Part shown: one piece after another, positions 17,354 through 27,202 of the stretch | How positions within the stretch are numbered: the stretch's first letter is position 1 | How the letters are laid out: every line of letters starts with the position of its first letter | From: Roseburia_D yibonii | GTDB taxonomy: Bacteria; Bacillota; Clostridia; Lachnospirales; Lachnospiraceae | Direction of reading: 5' to 3' | Assembly (NCBI RefSeq): GCF_014297335.1 | Contig: NZ_JACOQH010000003.1 | Coordinates: 248,001 to 312,000 of the forward strand | Length of the DNA: 64,000 nt | Program-made: the position numbers and the translations under genes | Notes under the pieces: model-generated | Told to the model about the DNA's origin: nothing | The model's database searches: none | What the model saw: the letters and a program-made list of their open reading frames with translations, nothing else

Positions 17354-20300
17354 TTATTCTTCTACCGTTACGGTTTCATTCTCTTCTGCTGTTTCTTCCC
17401 CAAAATCATCCATCAGAAAATCATCATCGTCAAATGAGATCTCTTCTTCTTCATTCAGATCAGAATCAAGCTTGATGTCACGATAACACTTCATGCCGGT
17501 ACCAGCCGGAATCAGCTTACCGATAATAACATTTTCTTTCATACCGATGAGCGGATCGATCTTTCCTTTGATTGCCGCCTCTGTCAGTACCTTCGTTGTT
17601 TCCTGGAAGGATGCTGCGGAGAGGAAGGAATTCGTTGCAAGGGAAGCCTTTGTGATACCAAGAAGTACCTGCGTGCCTTCTGCCGGCTGCTTTCCTTCTT
17701 CGATCAGCTTCTCATTTACATCGTCGAGCTCTAACGTATCTACCAGAATTCCCGGAAGGAAATCGGAATCTCCGTTGTTTTCGATGCGGATCTTCTGTAA
17801 CATCTGGCGCACGATAACCTCGATATGTTTATCATTGATCTCAACACCCTGCAGGCGGTATACACGCTGAACTTCGCGGAGCATGTAATCCTGAACTGCG
17901 CGGACGCCCTTGATCTTTAAGATGTCATGCGGGTTGACAGAACCTTCGGTCAGTTCGTCACCGGCCTCTAAGACTGCTCCATCCATAACTTTGATTCTGG
18001 ATCCGTAAGGGATCAGATATGTCTTGGATTCGCCTGTCTCGTTGTTGGTTACGATAATCTCACGTTTCTTCTTTGTATCTTTGATCGTAGCTACGCCACC
18101 AAATTCTGTGATAATGGCAAGACCCTTCGGCTTTCTTGCCTCGAAAATTTCCTCGACACGCGGAAGACCCTGTGTGATATCATTTCCGGCAACACCACCG
18201 GTATGGAAGGTACGCATGGTAAGCTGTGTACCCGGTTCACCGATTGACTGAGCCGCGATGATACCAATCGCTTCACCAACCTGTACTGCATTTCCGGTTG
18301 CCATGTTCGCGCCATAGCATTTCGCGCACACACCCATGTGGGAACGGCAGGTAAGGATTGTACGGATCTTCACTTTTTCGATCGGATTTCCGTTTTCATC
18401 CACACCCTTGCTCATGATCTCTGCCGCACGCTTCGGTGTGATCATATGATTTGCCTTTACAAGGACATTTCCATCCTTGTCGCAGATCGTCTCGCATGAG
18501 AAACGTCCTGTAATACGATCCTGAAGGCTTTCGATCTCTTCTTTTCCGTCCATGAATGCTTTTACATACATACCCGGAATCTCTTTTCCTGTTCCTGCCT
18601 GGCAGTCAGACTCACGCACGATCATGTGCTGTGAAACGTCAACCAGACGTCTGGTCAGGTAACCGGAATCGGCGGTACGAAGTGCGGTATCGGACAAACC
18701 TTTACGCGCTCCGTGCGCAGACATGAAATACTCGAGTACGTCAAGACCTTCACGGAAGTTTGACTTGATCGGCAACTCGATCGTACGTCCGGTTGTATCT
18801 GCCATAAGTCCACGCATACCGGCAAGCTGTTTGATCTGTTTATCAGAACCACGGGCTCCGGAATCAGCCATCATGAAGATGTTGTTGTATTTGTCCAATC
18901 CGGTCAGAAGCGCTTCGGTAAGCTCATCATCTGTCTCTTTCCATGTTTCTACAACTTCTTTGTAACGCTCTTCTTCGGTGATAAGACCACGTTTGTACTG
19001 CTTGGTGATACGGTCTACGGTATCCTGCGCAGCCTGGATCATTTCCGGTTTCTGTGGCGGCACGGTCATATCGGAAATGGATACGGTCATGGCTGCCTGT
19101 GTGGAGAATTTATATCCCATTGCCTTGATGTCATCCAGTACTTCCGCGGTTGTTGTAGCGCCGTGGATATTGATAACTTTCTCAAGGATCTGTTTTAAGT
19201 GTTTCTTTGCAACGTGGAAATCGATTTCCAGTGCAAATTCGTTTTCTTCTTTGCTTCTGTCTACGAATCCAAGATCCTGCGGAATGATCTCATTGAAAAT
19301 GAAACGTCCCAGTGTGGATTCGCACATTCCAGTCTTTGTTGTTCCGTCCGGCATTGTCTTTGTCATGCGGACATGGATTCTGGAATGTAAGGTCAGCGCT
19401 TTATTTTCATAGGCAAGAATTGCCTCGTTTACGCTCTTGAAATACTTTCCTTCACCGATCGATCCCGGTCTTTCCTGGGTCAGATAGTAAATACCAAGTA
19501 CCATATCCTGCGAAGGAACGGCTACCGGACCACCATCGGACGGTTTTAACAGGTTGTTCGGAGAGAGCAGCATGAAACGGCACTCTGCCTGTGCTTCCTG
19601 GGAAAGCGGAAGATGGACGGCCATCTGGTCACCATCGAAATCGGCGTTGAACGCGGTACACACAAGCGGATGAAGCTTGATCGCCTTACCTTCTACGAGG
19701 ATCGGCTCGAACGCCTGAATACCAAGTCTGTGCAGTGTCGGAGCACGGTTTAACATAACCGGATGCTCTTTGATGACTTCTTCGAGCACATCCCATACCT
19801 CGGTCTGAAGTCTCTCCACCATCTTCTTTGCACTCTTGATGTTGTGCGCGGTTCCGTTTGCAACGAGTTCTTTCATAACAAACGGTTTAAACAGCTCGAT
19901 CGCCATTTCTTTCGGCAGACCGCACTGATAAATCTTTAACTTCGGCTCTACACAGATAACGGAACGTCCGGAATAGTCAACACGCTTTCCTAAGAGGTTC
20001 TGTCTGAAACGTCCGGATTTACCCTTTAACATATCGGATAAGGACTTGAGCGCACGGTTTCCAGGACCTGTAACCGGTCTGCCGCGGCGTCCGTTATCGA
20101 TCAAAGCGTCAACCGCTTCCTGGAGCATACGTTTCTCATTGCGGACAATGATATCCGGTGCGCCAAGCTCCAAGAGTCTTCTCAGACGGTTATTACGGTT
20201 AATGATTCTTCTGTATAAGTCATTTAAGTCACTGGTTGCAAAACGTCCACCATCCAGCTGTACCATCGGACGTAAGTCTGGCGGAATAACCGGGATGACC

Positions 20301-21010
20301 GTCATGATCATCCATTCCGGCTTGTTTCCGGATTCACGGAACGCTTCTACAACTTCGAGTCTCTTGATGATTCTCGCGCGTTTCTGTCCGGTTGCATCTT
20401 TTAACGCAGCCTTTAACTCTGCGGAATCTTTTTCAAGGTCGATTGCCTGTAACAGCTCTAAAATTGCCTCGGCACCCATTCCAACGCGGAAATCGCTGCC
20501 GTATTTTTCTCTTGCTTCCTGATATTCGTTCTCAGAAAGTACCTGCTTTACCTGTAAACCGGTGTTTCCTGCATCAAGTACGATGTAGGAAGCAAAGTAC
20601 AATACTTTTTCCAGTGTTCTCGGTGACAGGTCAAGGATAAGTCCCATACGGGACGGGATACCCTTGAAATACCAGATATGGGATACCGGAGCCGCAAGCT
20701 CGATATGTCCCATACGCTCTCTACGCACGCTGGCTTTGGTGATCTCAACGCCGCATCGGTCGCAGACAACGCCCTTATAACGGATCTTTTTGTACTTTCC
20801 ACAGTGGCATTCCCAGTCCTTGCTCGGTCCGAAAATCTTTTCGCAGAAAAGTCCGTCCTTCTCCGGTTTTAATGTTCTATAGTTAATGGTCTCAGGCTTC
20901 TTTACTTCGCCTCTTGACCACTCTCTGATCTTTTCAGGTGATGCTAAGCCAATCTGAATTGCATCAAATGAAATTGGCTGGTAAGTCTCATTGTTCTTCG
21001 TTTCTGGCAT
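17354..21010 (-). CDS. rpoC: DNA-directed RNA polymerase subunit beta'
   Basis: Catalytic subunit, 1218 residues, normal for Lachnospiraceae. The N-terminal zinc ribbon is CHCGKYKKIRYKGVVCDRCG. The Mg-binding NADFDGDQMAVH motif of the active centre is intact. The second zinc site uses Cys residues around ILTCRSHMGVCAKCYG. The bridge/trigger region (GARGSDKQIKQLAGMRGLM, GEPGTQLTMRTFHTGG) is normal. The acidic tail (NEEEEISFDDDDFLMDD) is typical of the group. ATG start with GGGAG upstream, 18 bp after rpoB. Confidence 0.99.
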   Translation of the reverse strand: MPETKNNETYQPISFDAIQIGLASPEKIREWSRGEVKKPETINYRTLKPEKDGLFCEKIFGPSKDWECHCGKYKKIRYKGVVCDRCGVEITKASVRRERMGHIELAAPVSHIWYFKGIPSRMGLILDLSPRTLEKVLYFASYIVLDAGNTGLQVKQVLSENEYQEAREKYGSDFRVGMGAEAILELLQAIDLEKDSAELKAALKDATGQKRARIIKRLEVVEAFRESGNKPEWMIMTVIPVIPPDLRPMVQLDGGRFATSDLNDLYRRIINRNNRLRRLLELGAPDIIVRNEKRMLQEAVDALIDNGRRGRPVTGPGNRALKSLSDMLKGKSGRFRQNLLGKRVDYSGRSVICVEPKLKIYQCGLPKEMAIELFKPFVMKELVANGTAHNIKSAKKMVERLQTEVWDVLEEVIKEHPVMLNRAPTLHRLGIQAFEPILVEGKAIKLHPLVCTAFNADFDGDQMAVHLPLSQEAQAECRFMLLSPNNLLKPSDGGPVAVPSQDMVLGIYYLTQERPGSIGEGKYFKSVNEAILAYENKALTLHSRIHVRMTKTMPDGTTKTGMCESTLGRFIFNEIIPQDLGFVDRSKEENEFALEIDFHVAKKHLKQILEKVINIHGATTTAEVLDDIKAMGYKFSTQAAMTVSISDMTVPPQKPEMIQAAQDTVDRITKQYKRGLITEEERYKEVVETWKETDDELTEALLTGLDKYNNIFMMADSGARGSDKQIKQLAGMRGLMADTTGRTIELPIKSNFREGLDVLEYFMSAHGARKGLSDTALRTADSGYLTRRLVDVSQHMIVRESDCQAGTGKEIPGMYVKAFMDGKEEIESLQDRITGRFSCETICDKDGNVLVKANHMITPKRAAEIMSKGVDENGNPIEKVKIRTILTCRSHMGVCAKCYGANMATGNAVQVGEAIGIIAAQSIGEPGTQLTMRTFHTGGVAGNDITQGLPRVEEIFEARKPKGLAIITEFGGVATIKDTKKKREIIVTNNETGESKTYLIPYGSRIKVMDGAVLEAGDELTEGSVNPHDILKIKGVRAVQDYMLREVQRVYRLQGVEINDKHIEVIVRQMLQKIRIENNGDSDFLPGILVDTLELDDVNEKLIEEGKQPAEGTQVLLGITKASLATNSFLSAASFQETTKVLTEAAIKGKIDPLIGMKENVIIGKLIPAGTGMKCYRDIKLDSDLNEEEEISFDDDDFLMDDFGEETAEENETVTVEE

Positions 21011-21028
21011 TGTGACACTCCCTTCCTT

Positions 21029-24000
21029 TTATTCTTCATCATCAAGAATATCATCTGCGAAATCCATGTCAGCATCATCGTCCTCGCTGTCATCCTCACC
21101 CTCGATATTCTCAAGCTCTTCGGTCTCTGCATTAAATTCCTGTTTCTGGAATCCCATCTTTCCGAAAGATTCGCTGTCTTCAAACGCAAAATCCTTATCT
21201 CCGGAAATGATCGCGTTCAGATCCGTATTTCCGTACTCGCTGGTCTCCATGAGTTCTACTTCCTCACGGTTTTCATCCAGAACTCTGACATCCAGTCCAA
21301 GAGACTGAAGTTCTTTTAAGAGAACCTTGAAGGATTCCGGTATACCCGGTTCCGGAATATTATCGCCCTTGATGATCGCTTCGTAGGTCTTCACACGGCC
21401 GATAACGTCATCGGACTTCACGGTCAGGATTTCCTGCAATGTATAAGATGCGCCGTATGCTTCCAGCGCCCAAACTTCCATTTCTCCGAAACGCTGTCCA
21501 CCGAACTGTGCTTTACCACCGAGCGGCTGCTGTGTTACGAGAGAGTAAGGACCGGTAGAACGTGCATGGATCTTATCGTCTACCAGATGGTGGAGTTTTA
21601 AGTAATGCATGTGGCCGATGGTAACCGGTCCGTCGAAGAACTCTCCGGTTCTTCCGTCACGAAGCTGTACCTTTCCGTCTCTGGAGATCGGTACGCCCTT
21701 CCACAGTGCGCGGTGCGCTCTGTTGTCTGACAGATACTGCATTACGTCCGGGCGAAGCGTATCTTTGTATTTTGCTTCAAACTCTTCCCATGTTGTATTT
21801 ACATAATCATTGGCAAGTTCCAATGTATCCTGAATATCAATTTCCTTTGCGCCGTCGAATACCGGTGTCTCAATATTGAAACCAAGTACTTTGGCTGCAA
21901 GACTGAGATGGATCTCGAGCACCTGTCCGATGTTCATACGGGAAGGTACGCCGAGCGGGTTTAACACGATATCGAGCGGACGGCCGTTTGGTAAGAACGG
22001 CATATCTTCTACCGGAAGCACACGGGAAACGACACCCTTGTTACCGTGACGACCGGCCATCTTATCACCGACAGAGATCTTTCTCTTCTGCGCAATGTAG
22101 ATGCGGACAGCCTGATTTACACCAGGAGCAAGTTCATCACCGTTTTCTCTGGTAAATACCTTCGCCTCTACGACAATACCATATTCACCGTGCGGTACTT
22201 TTAAGGAAGTATCTCTGACTTCTCTTGCCTTTTCACCGAAAATAGCACGGAGCAGTCTCTCTTCCGCTGTAAGCTCTGTTTCTCCCTTCGGAGTTACTTT
22301 TCCGACCAGGATATCTCCTGCACGGACTTCCGCACCGATGCGGATGATACCTCTCTCATCAAGATCTTTTAACGCATCATCGCCGACACCCGGAACATCT
22401 CTTGTGATCTCTTCCGGTCCGAGCTTGGTATCACGCGCCTCTGCCTCATATTCTTCGATATGAACAGAAGTGTATACATCATCCTGCACCAGTCTCTCGC
22501 TGAGCAGTACGGCATCCTCGTAGTTGTAACCTTCCCAGGTCATGAAACCGATAAGCGGGTTCTTTCCGAGTGCCAGCTCTCCGCCCTGTGTGGACGGTCC
22601 GTCTGCAATTACTTCGCCCTCTTCTACATGATCGCCCTTAAATACGATCGGACGCTGATTGTAGCAGTTGGACTGGTTGCTTCGCATAAATTTGGTCAGC
22701 GGATATACTGTTGTTGTTCCATCATCATTCTTTACTGTAATTTCATTGGAAACCGATTTCTCTACGGTTCCGGCTTTCTTTGCAACTACGCACACGCCGG
22801 AGTCAACCGCTGCTTTGGTTTCCATACCGGTTCCGACAACCGGAGCTTCAGTCGTAAGAAGCGGCACTGCCTGACGCTGCATGTTGGATCCCATCAGGGC
22901 ACGGTTCGCGTCATCGTTCTGTAAGAACGGGATCAATGCTGTAGCGACAGAGAACACCATCTTCGGGGATACGTCCATGTAATCAAACATGGTCTTGTCG
23001 TATTCCTGTGTTTCATCCAGGTAACGGCCGGAAACGGAATTTCTTACGAAATGTCCTTCTTCATCCAGCTTTTCGTTCGCCTGTGCTACATGGTAATTAT
23101 CTTCTTCATCTGCGGTCATATAAACAACTTCGTCTGTGACACGCGGATTTTTCGGATCTGCCTTATCGATCTTACGGTATGGAGCTTCAATAAAGCCATA
23201 CTCGTTGATTCTCGCATAGCATGCCAGTGAGTTGATCAGACCGATGTTCGGTCCTTCAGGCGTCTCGATCGGGCACATTCTTCCATAATGAGAATAGTGT
23301 ACGTCTCGAACCTCGAATCCGGCACGGTCTCTGGAAAGACCACCAGGTCCAAGTGCGGACAGACGTCTCTTGTGGGTCAGCTCGCCGAGCGGGTTGTTCT
23401 GATCCATGAACTGGGACAGCTGGGAAGAACCGAAGAATTCTTTTACCGCCGCTGTAACCGGTTTGATATTGATCAGGCTCTGCGGGGAAATTCCCTCAAG
23501 ATCCTGTGTTGTCATTCTTTCGCGGACAACTCTCTCCATACGGGATAAACCGATACGGTACTGGTTCTGAAGCAGCTCTCCGACCGCACGGATACGACGG
23601 TTGCCAAGATGATCGATATCATCATCGCTTCCCACGCTCCACTCAAGATGCATATTATAGTTAATGGATGCAAAAATATCATCCTTGGTAATGTGTTTCG
23701 GGATCAGATCATGGATGTTCTTGCGGATCGCTTCCTTGAGATCCTCAAAATTGTCATTCTCATCCATAAGCTGTTTTAAAATCGGGTAATACACAAGCTC
23801 TGTCACGCCAACTTCACGCGGATTGGTCAGCTCCGGAACCCATGTGCGGATATCTACCATCATAGAAGAAAGAACTTTGACATTGCGTTCTTCTTCCTGT
23901 ACCCATACATACGGTACTGCCGCATTCTGGATCGTCTCAGCAAGTTCTCTGGTCACTTCTGTGCCTTTTTCCGCAAGGATCTCTCCTGTTGTGGTATCCA

Positions 24001-24916
24001 CAACATCCTCTGCAAGCACATGTCCATTGATACGATTCTTGAAATGCAGTTTCTTGTTAAATTTATAACGACCTACCTTTGCAAGGTCATAACGTCTCGG
24101 ATCAAAGAACATTGCCGTGATCAGGCTTTCTGCGCTTTCTACGGTAAGCGGTTCACCCGGACGGATTTTTTTGTATAACTCTAAAAGACCGTTCTCATAG
24201 CTTCCCTGCGGTTCTTTCTCCGTGATACACGGATCTTTCCCGAAGCTGGCAACGATCTTTGGCTCTTCACCGAACAGATCAATAATCTGCTGATTTGTTC
24301 CGACACCAAGCGCACGGATGAGCACTGTGATCGGAACCTTTCTGGTTCTGTCTACACGAACATAAAAAACGTCATTGGAATCGGTCTCATATTCCAGCCA
24401 TGCACCACGGTTCGGAATAACGGTGCACGCATAGAGTTTCTTACCAACCTTATCATGAGAAATAGCGTAGTAGATACCCGGGGAACGAACCAGCTGGCTG
24501 ACAATAACACGTTCTGCGCCATTGATTACGAATGTACCGGTCTCAGTCATAAGCGGCAAATCGCCCATGAAGATCTCATGTTCGTTGATTTCATCATTCT
24601 CTTTGTTGTGCAAACGAACCTTTACCTTCAAAGGTGCTGCATAAGTAGCATCTCTTTGCTTGCATTCCGGAATAGAGTATTTTACATCGTCCTCGCACAA
24701 AGTAAAATCTACGAACTCCAGACTTAAATGACCACTGTAATCAGCGATCGGGGAAATATCCGCAAACACTTCTTTTAATCCCTCGTCCAGGAACCACTGA
24801 TACGAATCTTTCTGTACCTCGATCAGATTCGGCATCTGCAGAACTTCTTTTTGTCTTGAGTAACTCATACGTAAACCTTTTCCAGCCTTGACCGGACGTA
24901 TTCTGTTTTTCTCCAT
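21029..24916 (-). CDS. rpoB: DNA-directed RNA polymerase subunit beta
   Basis: Catalytic subunit, 1295 residues from the ATG at 24916, preceded by AGAGGTG; a GTG twelve bases earlier overlaps that site and is unlikely. The rifampicin region reads GSSQLSQFMDQNNPLGELTHKRRLSALGPGGL in two stretches joined here only by position, with Asp, His and Ser at the usual sensitive positions. The C-terminal LTVKSDDVIGRVKTYE switch and beta'-contact region is present. It ends in a very acidic tail rich in Glu and Asp. First gene of the rpoBC operon. Confidence 0.99.
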   Translation of the reverse strand: MEKNRIRPVKAGKGLRMSYSRQKEVLQMPNLIEVQKDSYQWFLDEGLKEVFADISPIADYSGHLSLEFVDFTLCEDDVKYSIPECKQRDATYAAPLKVKVRLHNKENDEINEHEIFMGDLPLMTETGTFVINGAERVIVSQLVRSPGIYYAISHDKVGKKLYACTVIPNRGAWLEYETDSNDVFYVRVDRTRKVPITVLIRALGVGTNQQIIDLFGEEPKIVASFGKDPCITEKEPQGSYENGLLELYKKIRPGEPLTVESAESLITAMFFDPRRYDLAKVGRYKFNKKLHFKNRINGHVLAEDVVDTTTGEILAEKGTEVTRELAETIQNAAVPYVWVQEEERNVKVLSSMMVDIRTWVPELTNPREVGVTELVYYPILKQLMDENDNFEDLKEAIRKNIHDLIPKHITKDDIFASINYNMHLEWSVGSDDDIDHLGNRRIRAVGELLQNQYRIGLSRMERVVRERMTTQDLEGISPQSLINIKPVTAAVKEFFGSSQLSQFMDQNNPLGELTHKRRLSALGPGGLSRDRAGFEVRDVHYSHYGRMCPIETPEGPNIGLINSLACYARINEYGFIEAPYRKIDKADPKNPRVTDEVVYMTADEEDNYHVAQANEKLDEEGHFVRNSVSGRYLDETQEYDKTMFDYMDVSPKMVFSVATALIPFLQNDDANRALMGSNMQRQAVPLLTTEAPVVGTGMETKAAVDSGVCVVAKKAGTVEKSVSNEITVKNDDGTTTVYPLTKFMRSNQSNCYNQRPIVFKGDHVEEGEVIADGPSTQGGELALGKNPLIGFMTWEGYNYEDAVLLSERLVQDDVYTSVHIEEYEAEARDTKLGPEEITRDVPGVGDDALKDLDERGIIRIGAEVRAGDILVGKVTPKGETELTAEERLLRAIFGEKAREVRDTSLKVPHGEYGIVVEAKVFTRENGDELAPGVNQAVRIYIAQKRKISVGDKMAGRHGNKGVVSRVLPVEDMPFLPNGRPLDIVLNPLGVPSRMNIGQVLEIHLSLAAKVLGFNIETPVFDGAKEIDIQDTLELANDYVNTTWEEFEAKYKDTLRPDVMQYLSDNRAHRALWKGVPISRDGKVQLRDGRTGEFFDGPVTIGHMHYLKLHHLVDDKIHARSTGPYSLVTQQPLGGKAQFGGQRFGEMEVWALEAYGASYTLQEILTVKSDDVIGRVKTYEAIIKGDNIPEPGIPESFKVLLKELQSLGLDVRVLDENREEVELMETSEYGNTDLNAIISGDKDFAFEDSESFGKMGFQKQEFNAETEELENIEGEDDSEDDDADMDFADDILDDEE

Positions 24917-25044
24917 TTGACGTTTCACCTCTCGTTTTTTTATTTAAAATCTACCTTTTCTACTACATAAGGTGTATCTTCCACTTGCTTTCCACTATTT
25001 TGGTAACACAAATAAGCCTACATCTCCACAATAGTGCAACGTAT

Positions 25045-25074
25045 ATGATAGCACAAATGTCAAGGATAAGTCAA
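25045..25074 (-). promoter_or_regulatory. Likely rpoBC promoter
   Basis: Minus-strand TTGACT (25069-25074), 18-bp spacer, TATCAT (25045-25050), about 130 bp before rpoB. A second TTGACA lies inside the spacer but has no matching -10. Shows that rpoBC is not simply the tail of the rplJL transcript. Confidence 0.65.
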
Positions 25075-25132
25075 GCTGCATTTTGACTTTTTTCATGTTT
25101 TCCCAAAAAGCGGACATACTAATCTGTTTCTT

Positions 25133-25207
25133 CTATATATAAAGGCCGCAGGTACATAATCCGACCAGCAGTGATGCCGCGCCAAATATCAAAGATGCTG
25201 TTCCCAT
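25133..25207 (-). CDS. Possible 24-residue hydrophobic small protein
   Basis: A short ORF with ATG at 25207 preceded by GGAGG at ideal spacing. It encodes MGTASLIFGAASLLVGLC followed by TCGLYI, one membrane-helix-length hydrophobic stretch with Gly and Ala. The start resembles the N-termini of small DUF4190-type membrane proteins, so it may be a real tiny membrane protein or the remnant of a longer one. It sits between rpoB and the 130-residue membrane protein gene, after that gene's terminator. Confidence 0.35.
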   Translation of the reverse strand: MGTASLIFGAASLLVGLCTCGLYI

Positions 25208-25266
25208 ATTTTTCCTCCATAACTCATCTGTCTGTTTTATTTCCTTTTCCCTCGTTGCTAGTATAC

Positions 25267-25303
25267 AAAAAAGGCAGGAGTTTTCCTCACCCCTGCCTTT
25301 TTT
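25267..25303 (-). terminator. Terminator after the small membrane protein gene
   Basis: AAAAAAGGCAGG pairs with CCTGCCTTTTTT around a short loop; works in either sense and lies 10 bp after the stop codon of the membrane protein gene. Confidence 0.88.
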
Positions 25304-25312
25304 GTTTCGCTT

Positions 25313-25705
25313 TTAGCTCAGATAATCCCAGTCATTTTTTGCAAGTAAATATGTAACCAGCGGGCAAACTACCAGGCCGACAACTGCACGACCGATATTG
25401 ATCGCTGTCAGACCAGATACGAGACCGTAAGTAATCAGATTTACAACAAATCCAATAACTGCAGCTCCGCAGATCATATAAAATCCGACTTTCTTGCTCT
25501 TGAAAAGTAACATTGCGATTCCGACGATCAGTACAATTTCCAGCAAGAAGCTCACAACGCAAAGAACTGTGTAAACCGGTCCAACTCCAAGTGCTGCGGA
25601 TCCTACTACAGCTGCCAGAGCACCCAGTGCTGTAATAATGTTAAGAACAAAAATGATCCATAACCAAACCTGTAATCCTGTGCCTAATTTTCTTTTTTCT
25701 TCCAT
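25313..25705 (-). CDS. Hypothetical membrane protein with four helices
   Basis: 130 residues from the ATG at 25705, which GAAGGAG precedes; the frame is open 15 bases further but without a site. Four hydrophobic segments, starting LWIIFVLNIITALGALAAVV and ending AVVGLVVCPLVTYLLA, linked by short charged loops (FKSKKVGFYM). No catalytic motif. I do not recognise the family beyond general resemblance to small Firmicutes membrane proteins of unknown role. A monocistronic unit between rplL and rpoB, with its own terminator. Confidence 0.8.
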   Translation of the reverse strand: MEEKRKLGTGLQVWLWIIFVLNIITALGALAAVVGSAALGVGPVYTVLCVVSFLLEIVLIVGIAMLLFKSKKVGFYMICGAAVIGFVVNLITYGLVSGLTAINIGRAVVGLVVCPLVTYLLAKNDWDYLS

Positions 25706-25807
25706 TATTTTCTCCTTCATAACTCATATTTTATTGCGCAACGCATTTATTATATCATATCAGCTGTTAATTTCCTAGCTTTTTCTATGTTTGAGGGAAA
25801 TTCGCCC

Positions 25808-25920
25808 GCGCGGGCTGACGCTTTGTTTCGCGGATTGCCGGGATATCACAGCTACAAGCAGTGCTTACTCGAAGCTTGCGCTTCTCGTGCGCGGGCTGGC
25901 GCTTCGTTTCGCGGACTGCC
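25808..25920. repeat. GC-rich 32-bp direct repeat, two copies
   Basis: Copies at 25808-25839 and 25889-25920 match at 29 of 32 bases; both begin GCGCGGGCTG and end in TTTCGCGGA(T/C)TGCC. The second copy is followed by a hairpin AAGGCATC/GATGCCTT (25921-25938) and the small inverted GCGCGTTGCGC. Base composition is far more GC-rich than the flanks. No ORF with a ribosome site is seen. It resembles a dispersed intergenic repeat family, but only this window is visible. Confidence 0.6.
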
Positions 25921-25969
25921 AAGGCATCTGCGATGCCTTGGCGCGCGTTGCGCCTTCAAATAAAAAGAA

Positions 25970-26010
25970 AGCCGCGCATGTACTCATATAAGTATGGTAC
26001 ATGCACGGCT
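25970..26010 (-). terminator. Terminator of the rplJL operon
   Basis: In minus-strand sense, AGCCGTGCATGTAC pairs with GTACATGCGCGGCT (14 bp, one G-T) around a 13-base loop and runs into TTCTTTTTATTT. It lies 30 bp after rplL. Confidence 0.9.
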
Positions 26011-26040
26011 CCCTTTTATTCTCAGTCCGCTGAACCGCGA

Positions 26041-26418
26041 CTATTTTAAGGTTACTTTTGCACCTTCTGCTTCTAATTTAGCTTTGATGTCATCAGCTGT
26101 TGCTTTGTCAGCTGCTTCTTTAAGGATCTTAGGAGCTCCGTCAACTAAGTCTTTTGCTTCTTTTAATCCTAAGCCAGTTGCTTCACGAACAACTTTGATA
26201 ACCTTAACCTTGTTCGGACCAACTTCTGTCAGCTCTACGTCGAACTCAGTCTTCTCTTCGCCTGCTGCTGCACCGTCTCCACCTGCTGCTGCAACTACTA
26301 CACCTGCTGCTGCAGATACGCCGAACTCTTCTTCGCATGCTTTTACTAAATCATTTAATTCTAATACAGATAATTCTTTGATTGCTGCAATAAATTCTTC
26401 TGTTGTCATCTTTGCCAT
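26041..26418 (-). CDS. rplL: Large ribosomal subunit protein bL12 (L7/L12)
   Basis: Stalk protein that recruits translation GTPases; 125 residues, full length. N-terminal dimerisation helices (TTEEFIAAIKELSVLELNDLV), an Ala/Gly-rich hinge (about 35-55), and the C-terminal domain with KVKVIKVVREATGLGLKEAK and VDGAPKILKE. ATG with GGAGGG upstream; 49 bp after rplJ. Confidence 0.98.
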   Translation of the reverse strand: MAKMTTEEFIAAIKELSVLELNDLVKACEEEFGVSAAAGVVVAAAGGDGAAAGEEKTEFDVELTEVGPNKVKVIKVVREATGLGLKEAKDLVDGAPKILKEAADKATADDIKAKLEAEGAKVTLK

Positions 26419-26467
26419 TTTAATTTCCCTCCATTTATGTTATGGTTTTTATTTTAATATTTCCAGC

Positions 26468-27028
26468 TTATTCTGCCGGTGTTTCTGCTGCTTCTTCTAC
26501 CGGAGCAGCCTCCTCTGCAGGAGCTTCTGCTGTTGCTTCACCAGCGCCGCCTTTTTCTGCGATCTGATTAAGCACACGAGCAAAGTTGGTGATCGGAGAC
26601 TGAATGCTTCCAAGGAATTTGGAGAGCAGTTCTTCTCTTGACGGTACAGCTGCGATTGCTTTCATGCCGTTTTCGTCATAGAAAGTTCCTTCTACAACAC
26701 CGGCTTTGATTTCAAGTGCCGGAGCGGTCTTTGCAAATTTAGCCAGGATTCTTGCCGGAGCAGTCGCATCTGTTGTAGAGATTGCGAAAGCATTCGGTCC
26801 TTCCAGGCAATCTGCAAGGCTTTCAAATTCTGTACCTTTGATTGCGAAGTTCACAAGTGTGTTCTTATATACTTTGTAAACAACACCTGCTTCTCTTAAC
26901 TGTTTACGCAACTCAGTATCTTCTGCAACGGTAAGTCCAAGGTAATTTACAACTACTACGGACTGTGCGTCTTTGATGTTTTCAGAAATTTCCTGCACGA
27001 TTGGTTGTTTAAGTTCTACTTTTGCCAC
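26468..27028 (-). CDS. rplJ: Large ribosomal subunit protein uL10
   Basis: Base of the L7/L12 stalk, 186 residues. N-terminal rRNA-binding domain with VVVNYLGLTVAEDTELRKQL and the VYKNTLVNFA stretch; the C-terminal helix for L12 dimers is present, then an Ala/Glu/Pro-rich tail (EATAEAPAEEAAPVEEAAE) longer than in Bacillus. The start is GTG at 27028, nine bases after AGGAGGTG. Preceded by an L10-leader attenuator that lets L10 control its own operon. Confidence 0.97.
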   Translation of the reverse strand: MAKVELKQPIVQEISENIKDAQSVVVVNYLGLTVAEDTELRKQLREAGVVYKVYKNTLVNFAIKGTEFESLADCLEGPNAFAISTTDATAPARILAKFAKTAPALEIKAGVVEGTFYDENGMKAIAAVPSREELLSKFLGSIQSPITNFARVLNQIAEKGGAGEATAEAPAEEAAPVEEAAETPAE

Positions 27029-27077
27029 GAATCGTACACCTCCTTCTTTTATTTTTTATTGCTCTTTGAGGAAGTCT

Positions 27078-27196
27078 AAAAAAGTCCTCTCTGTGGAAGA
27101 CAGAGAGGACGAATCATTCATATAGATATCATCTACATTTCCTCGGCAGGCACTTACGTTTACGCCTTGCGGCACCTACTGTCTTCGGCAATATGC
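27078..27196 (-). ncRNA. L10 leader with attenuator terminator
   Basis: The minus-strand transcript contains CCGAAGACAGTAGGTGCC and later AAGTGCCTGCCGAGG, the conserved parts of the Firmicutes L10 leader, which folds like the L10 site on 23S rRNA. It is followed by a strong hairpin GTCCTCTCTG/CAGAGAGGAC and six T (27078-27110), placed 50 bp before rplJ. Excess L10 or L10-L12 complex binding the leader would favour termination. The leader match is by eye. Confidence 0.85.
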
Positions 27197-27202
27197 TTTG
27201 CT

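Noticed and set aside
25808..25920. Repeat pair as a CRISPR or phage attachment site
   Set aside because: Only two copies, no array, no integrase or tRNA gene beside it.
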